The notes under the pieces: generated by a model | Database searches by the model: none | Told to the model about the DNA's origin: nothing | What the model saw: the letters and a program-made list of their open reading frames with translations, nothing else | NCBI RefSeq assembly: GCF_965363235.1 | Contig: NC_134846.1 | Span: 58,827,121 to 58,891,120, forward strand | Reading direction: 5' to 3' | DNA: 64,000 nucleotides | From: Mytilus galloprovincialis | Taxonomy: Eukaryota > Mollusca > Bivalvia > Mytilida > Mytilidae | Translations under genes and position numbers: made by a program | Shown here: one piece after another, positions 59,601 through 64,000 of the stretch | Layout of the letters: each line of letters starts with the position of its first letter | Numbering within the stretch: position 1 is the first letter of the stretch

Positions 59601-60483
59601 CACTATCTATATGTCGCGCTTTCTGCAAAAATTGCAGACTCGACAAAAAAACGAAGAAATGAATCTGAACCCCTGGGCTCGTCTCCTCTATTATACTAGT
59701 AAGTCTTTTACAAAATGTGCAGGTAAAATATTTAACTTAGAAAAAAAAGTTTAATATGGTTGAAAAATAGATAATTTGAAGTTGAATTGGATAGAAATTT
59801 TAAAAATGTATACATATTAATGTGTTTAATAATTTCTTTAATTTGCATGTGTAATGTCAGTGAGTATTATGTCCATCTGGATTGGCCCTTTGATTCTGCT
59901 ATGCCCATTAATATGATAAGAGCTTCGGTGAGTAATCGACTTACTGATAAATCTCAATTTTATATCTCTACATTTGTTATTAACTATTACTTTTCCTGCT
60001 ACTTTAAATCTATCGAACCAAAAAGCTTGTATTAATTGTCTGATTTTGTTTGCTTTACCGTAATAACGCACAGTGACAATATTTCATCAATATTCCATGT
60101 TGAGGAAACGACCAACCTAACGATAGTAAGTAGGTCTACAAAGTAGGTTGACCAAGATAAAGCGAGGTATATTTAGAAATCCTGTGAAATAAGAAGGTAA
60201 CACTTTGGGTGTACACAATTAATAAAATATATAAAAGGAGATGATGGTTAAAGTTCGATGAGAAATCAACCAAGTAACATGGATTGACCAAACTTGACGT
60301 ATATATATGAATCAAATGTACTTATAAAGCGCAGGTATAGTTTACTAATTGAAACGGGTGTCAGTATATTTCAAAAGCACGATCTCAACTATTTAAATGA
60401 AAGAAAATCAACTTCATACAAGAAAATTGTTTAACCAATATGGTTTCGCTTTTCCCTAAAATCGGGAACAGGTGTGGTATATA

Positions 60484-60830
60484 TTAAAATACCTTAGACT
60501 GTTAGTAGCATATTAAAATACCTTAGACTGTTCGTAGCATATTAAAATACCTTAGACTGTTAGTAGCATATTAAAATACCTTAGACTGTTCGTAGAATAT
60601 TAAAATACCATAGACTGTTCGTAGAATATTAAAATACCTTAGACTGTTCGTAAAATATTAAAATACCTTAGACTGTTCGTAGAATATTAAAATACCTTAG
60701 ACTGTTCGTAGAATATTAAAATACCTTAGACTGTTCGTAGAATATTAAAATACCTTAGACTGTTCGTAAAATACCTTAGACTGTTCGTAGAATATGTAAA
60801 TACCTTAGACTGTTCGTAGCATATATCAAG
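60484..60830. repeat. 29-bp minisatellite, about 12 copies
   Basis: The unit is 'ccttagactgttcgtag' plus 'aatattaaaata'. Most copies differ by one base, chiefly a C/A in 'ttcgtag'/'ttagtag' and A/C in 'gaata'/'gcata'. The last units are shortened. It is a simple head-to-tail array without unique spacers. Confidence 0.9.
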
Positions 60831-61913
60831 CCAAATTTGAAAGTCAAACACTGTATAAATTTCCTCCGACGCATATCAGTGTGTGTTAAAAAAAAATATT
60901 ATTGGGTCCCCTTTTTCTGTGTAACGTTTATCGTTCATCCATTATAGACTTTACTACTTCATTGTCTAATAAACATTTTGCCAAAAATGAATTACAATTT
61001 TGATTAGTGGTGGATATATACACGGCCGACACTCGGCTAACCGAGAGATAGGTCGGTTAATCTATATTGAGTATCCGGCTATATCGGCGGTGGGTCTGTT
61101 AATCGGGTTGGTTATACGTCTGTTAAGAGTAAAACTCACAATTTAATGTTAAACTCTGTTAGATATACAGATTTTTTGGCACATTATGAGAATCACATCA
61201 AAAAAAGAAAAGTGTCTGACAAAATGATATCTATCATAGAACATTTTCCACCATTAAAAAAAATGCATAGCCTGCGCAATTTTAAGTAAAACGAAAAGGC
61301 GTCGCGCAAGTATGTGGTTTTTATGCTTGTACGCATAGCAATATTTTAGATAAAAGGCCAAAAACCATTTTTAGATATGATTTAAAGGACACAAAGTACT
61401 AAAAAATCAATTGTCATTGATAAAAATTTCATAATTGTTATATAAGTTGAGTTATACCACATTTTAATGAATAATAGGGGAATACAGTCTGTTAATGGGT
61501 TGGACAATTCAAATCGTGTCAGTTAAGAGTTATTTAGCCACGACAATAGTCTTACTACCTTGAGTTTATATTTTCACATTGAAAAAAATGAGATGTACTA
61601 ATGACGAAAAAATTACAATACGGTGCAACAGTATCCTTATAGAAAGAGCACTTTTATTTTAATTTTTTTTTCTCTGCATTTCATTAAAAGGGTGTGTCAC
61701 TTCAAATTAGCTTTATATGGACTGATTGGCCGCTCGAATTCGCATGAATTTATTATTTACGCCAAGTTATCAATCAGCCTTATTTTTTTGTCTGTTCAAA
61801 GTCTGTAACATCTATGAATCTGTCATGTGTTGCAATTCAGCTGGTTTAAGTCCATGCGTTGTCTTTGGAATACTAAGGCTTTTCTACCTTAGGAATAGAT
61901 TACCTTATGCCGG

Positions 61914-62608
61914 CGTCACACTTTGGCGGATAGACCAGCGTGCACCAAACGTACAGAGAAAACTGACAAAGTCGGTATACGTTAGTTGAACGCCATAGGA
62001 ACGCTTAGCAATCGTTCAAAGCGCGTTGCGTAAGTTTGAAGTACGTCGAAATACTTTCGGTAAAATTGAGAAAGGAAATGGGTAATGTGTCAAAGCGACA
62101 ACAACCCGACCATAGAACAGGCAACAGACAAAGACCACCAATGGGTCTTCAATGTAGAGAGAAACTCCCGCACCCGTAGGCGTCCTTCAGCTGGCCGCTT
62201 AAAAAATATGCATACTAGTACAGTGATAATGGATGTCATAATAAACTCCGAATTATACACAAGAAACTAAAATTAAAAATCATATAAAACTAACAAAGGC
62301 CAGAGGCTCCTGACTTGGGACAGGCGCAAAATTGCGGAGGGGATAAACATGTTGATGAGATATCAACCCTCCCCCTATACCTCTAGCCACTAAAGGAAAG
62401 TAAATACGCTTGATGAACGCTACAACCCGAGGAAATTTTTATGCAGCATAAAAAACATACAACATACGCCAACATACGTTTCTTGAACGCTGGATAAACG
62501 CTTAGCCTTAAGTACGCTTCTAGTACGCCCAATACACGCTTAAAGCATATTGGCAGCGTAACTGATTTTTAACACGCCGGAGCTATACGCTGATGTGTGA
62601 TATCAAAT
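61914..62608. mobile_element. Nested element with reiterated (A/T)ACGC words, itself interrupted
   Basis: The left part (61914-62060) and right part (62405-62608) both carry many 'gaacgct', 'tacgc' and 'aacgcttag' words in mirrored orientation. The outer edges share a weak TCACAC...GCG..ATAG inverted match. A copy of R3 (62065-62400) splits it, and an R1-type tail ('tttcaatcctggtatctatg') follows at 62606-62640. Confidence 0.5.
62065..62400 (+). repeat. R3 dispersed repeat, longest copy
   Basis: 'aatgggtaatgtgtcaaagc', 'gacaacaacccgaccatag', 'caccaatgggtcttcaatgt', 'cagaggctcctgacttggga' and 'tatacctctagccac'. Fragments of the same family are at 26945-27030 (+) and about 47105-47175 (-). The short open frame across it is not convincing as a gene. 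Confidence 0.65.
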
Positions 62609-63879
62609 TTCAATCCTGGTATCTATGAGGAGTTTATTTCCGGTATGTATTTTCCTTTGAACCGAGTCATCATTCTCATTTTCTGCCGCCTAAGGAAATG
62701 TCTGTACTAAGTTCTAAACCGTGGTTCTAAACAAGAAATAGACATTAGTAAGTTTTTTTTTATATTAGTGTTGGGTGCTGATTTAATGTGTAACAACAAG
62801 ACAATTTTATATTCCTGTAAATCACAATAAATGCATAATATTAATTTTATTTTTCGAGTAATGATGTATTCCTATGATATCGTAAGTTATTAGCCGACTC
62901 GCAGTTCGCAAACGTGCTTGTTTTTTCTATCGAGTGACCTTCAAGATGGTGTAGAGAAAGGTTGATGTTGAAAGGTTTGTCTATATTTGTTTGCATTATA
63001 AACATATTTCAGTTCATTTGATAAAAAAAATAAAAACATTACGAAGTTTATCTCTGATTTATGTACTTGTTAACTATGTAAATGACAAATTGGTGCCATT
63101 CATATCAATGAAACAGAATCCACATGATATATGCGACCATTCTTTGATGAAATTAATATTACTTTGATTTTACACTTTTTAAAATCATTTCTATCAATTT
63201 TCAGATTCCATTGTCTAAACTTATGTTTCATTGTTCATGTGTTGTTTCCATTTATTCTAGCCACTAATCTTGTGCCTATCTCTTTATTCAGATAACACCC
63301 CTTATAGCAATTAAATTATACTTGTAATGTCATTCATAACTCTTAACAGACCAATTAACAGACCGAGTTTTATACATCCGACCCATTAACAGACCATATT
63401 TTTATCAAAAATTGATTTATGTCACCAAAATACAGTTTTTCGTGTAGATTTTTCACATATTGATGTTAATATGGTAAACAAACATAATGCCAGTCTTTTT
63501 TCGATGTTCAAAAGATTGCATGCAAGTAAACTCAACCAACTTGTCATTTTTATGTACATTTTGTGTGTGTAAAATGTGTATAAATTTACTGATGAGTAAC
63601 TCGCGTTTCATTTTATAGATCGTTTATTGCAGGTAGAAAAAAAAAATTACACCACTGGATTCAGTACTCCAAATCATTTTGTCAGACATGAATAGTTTTT
63701 ATGATATAAATATAATTAAAAAGTTATACAATGAAACATGCTGACCTTGCACTGATTTTCACGATAACACCTGATTAACAGACTTTAGCCAACCCGATTA
63801 ACAGACCCACCGCCGATATAGCCGCATACTCAATATAGATTAACCGACCTATCTCTCGGTTAGCCGAGTGTCGGCCGTG

Positions 63880-64000
63880 ATATAATATGCACAAAAAGGA
63901 AATATGCCATATCGTTGCATAGAAACAATCGGATTGACCGACATATTTCATGTTTAATGCTTTTGTTCATATAAGGGTTTATCATGCAATTAAATTATAA
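63880..64000. other. Window end, nothing identified
   Basis: AT-rich flank outside the inverted-repeat element. No feature seen. Confidence 0.6.

Larger units (their letters stand above)
61021..63879. mobile_element. 2.86-kb non-autonomous element with about 92-bp inverted ends
   Basis: The left end CACGGCCGACACTCGGCTAA continues for about 92 bp and is matched by the reversed right end with one visible mismatch. TCTGTTAA words follow inside both ends in mirrored orientation (61090-61130, 61488-61525; complements at 63345-63400 and 63768-63800), as expected for subterminal protein-binding sites. ATATA flanks both sides, a possible 5-bp target duplication but low in complexity. There is no transposase. 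It contains nested repeats at 61914-62640. Confidence 0.8.

Noticed and set aside
59787-60071. Overlapping open frames on both strands near the IVD upstream region
   Set aside because: Both are short, mutually antisense and unlike any known protein. They are most likely chance.
60484-60830. CRISPR-like regular repeats
   Set aside because: The 29-bp units are directly adjacent, with no unique spacers, and the genome is animal. It is a minisatellite.

Overview
The window looks like nuclear DNA of a bivalve mollusc, most likely a mussel (Mytilus or a relative). It is AT-rich, its genes are split by long introns, and it is packed with short inverted-repeat transposons and dispersed repeats of a kind I associate with mussel genomes. 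The taxon is inferred, not proven. No bacterial, CRISPR or rRNA features are visible, and I could not identify a tRNA gene.

Four host genes can be read exon by exon. (1) Positions 4676-16614, + strand: a ten-exon proton-coupled oligopeptide/histidine transporter of the SLC15A4 (PHT1) type, 538 aa. (2) Positions 18804-24912, - strand: a BOLA1-type mitochondrial Fe-S maturation protein in at least five exons; its first coding exon was not found and its last exon has a one-base frame problem. (3) Positions 27461-31319, + strand: METTL23, a small SAM-dependent methyltransferase, five exons, 226 aa. (4) Positions 41778-57927, - strand: isovaleryl-CoA dehydrogenase (IVD, leucine breakdown), 12 exons, 423 aa. 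The genes are not obviously functionally linked, although IVD and BOLA1 products both act in mitochondria.

The best find is inside IVD. The exon with the catalytic glutamate is present in three diverged tandem versions (45281-45374, 46837-46930, 47546-47639). Each is exactly 94 nt, with the same splice phases, an open frame and the glutamate kept, but the residues just after the glutamate differ. This is the layout of mutually exclusive exons and could give three IVD isoforms with different acyl pockets.

The rest is intergenic and intronic DNA rich in repeats. 1-4675: a mosaic of dispersed repeats and a decayed Penelope-like reverse transcriptase fragment. 15119-16056: a foldback element with perfect 36-bp inverted ends in the last SLC15A4 intron. 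31320-41777: no convincing gene, but tandem arrays, a TA-type MITE and two neighbouring foldback elements whose ends are made of reiterated short oligomers, one carrying two smaller nested elements. 57928-64000: a dispersed tandem array, a 29-bp minisatellite and a 2.86-kb element with ~92-bp inverted ends and nested insertions. The IVD introns hold a TTAA-flanked 1.6-kb element and two copies of a TA-flanked palindromic MITE.
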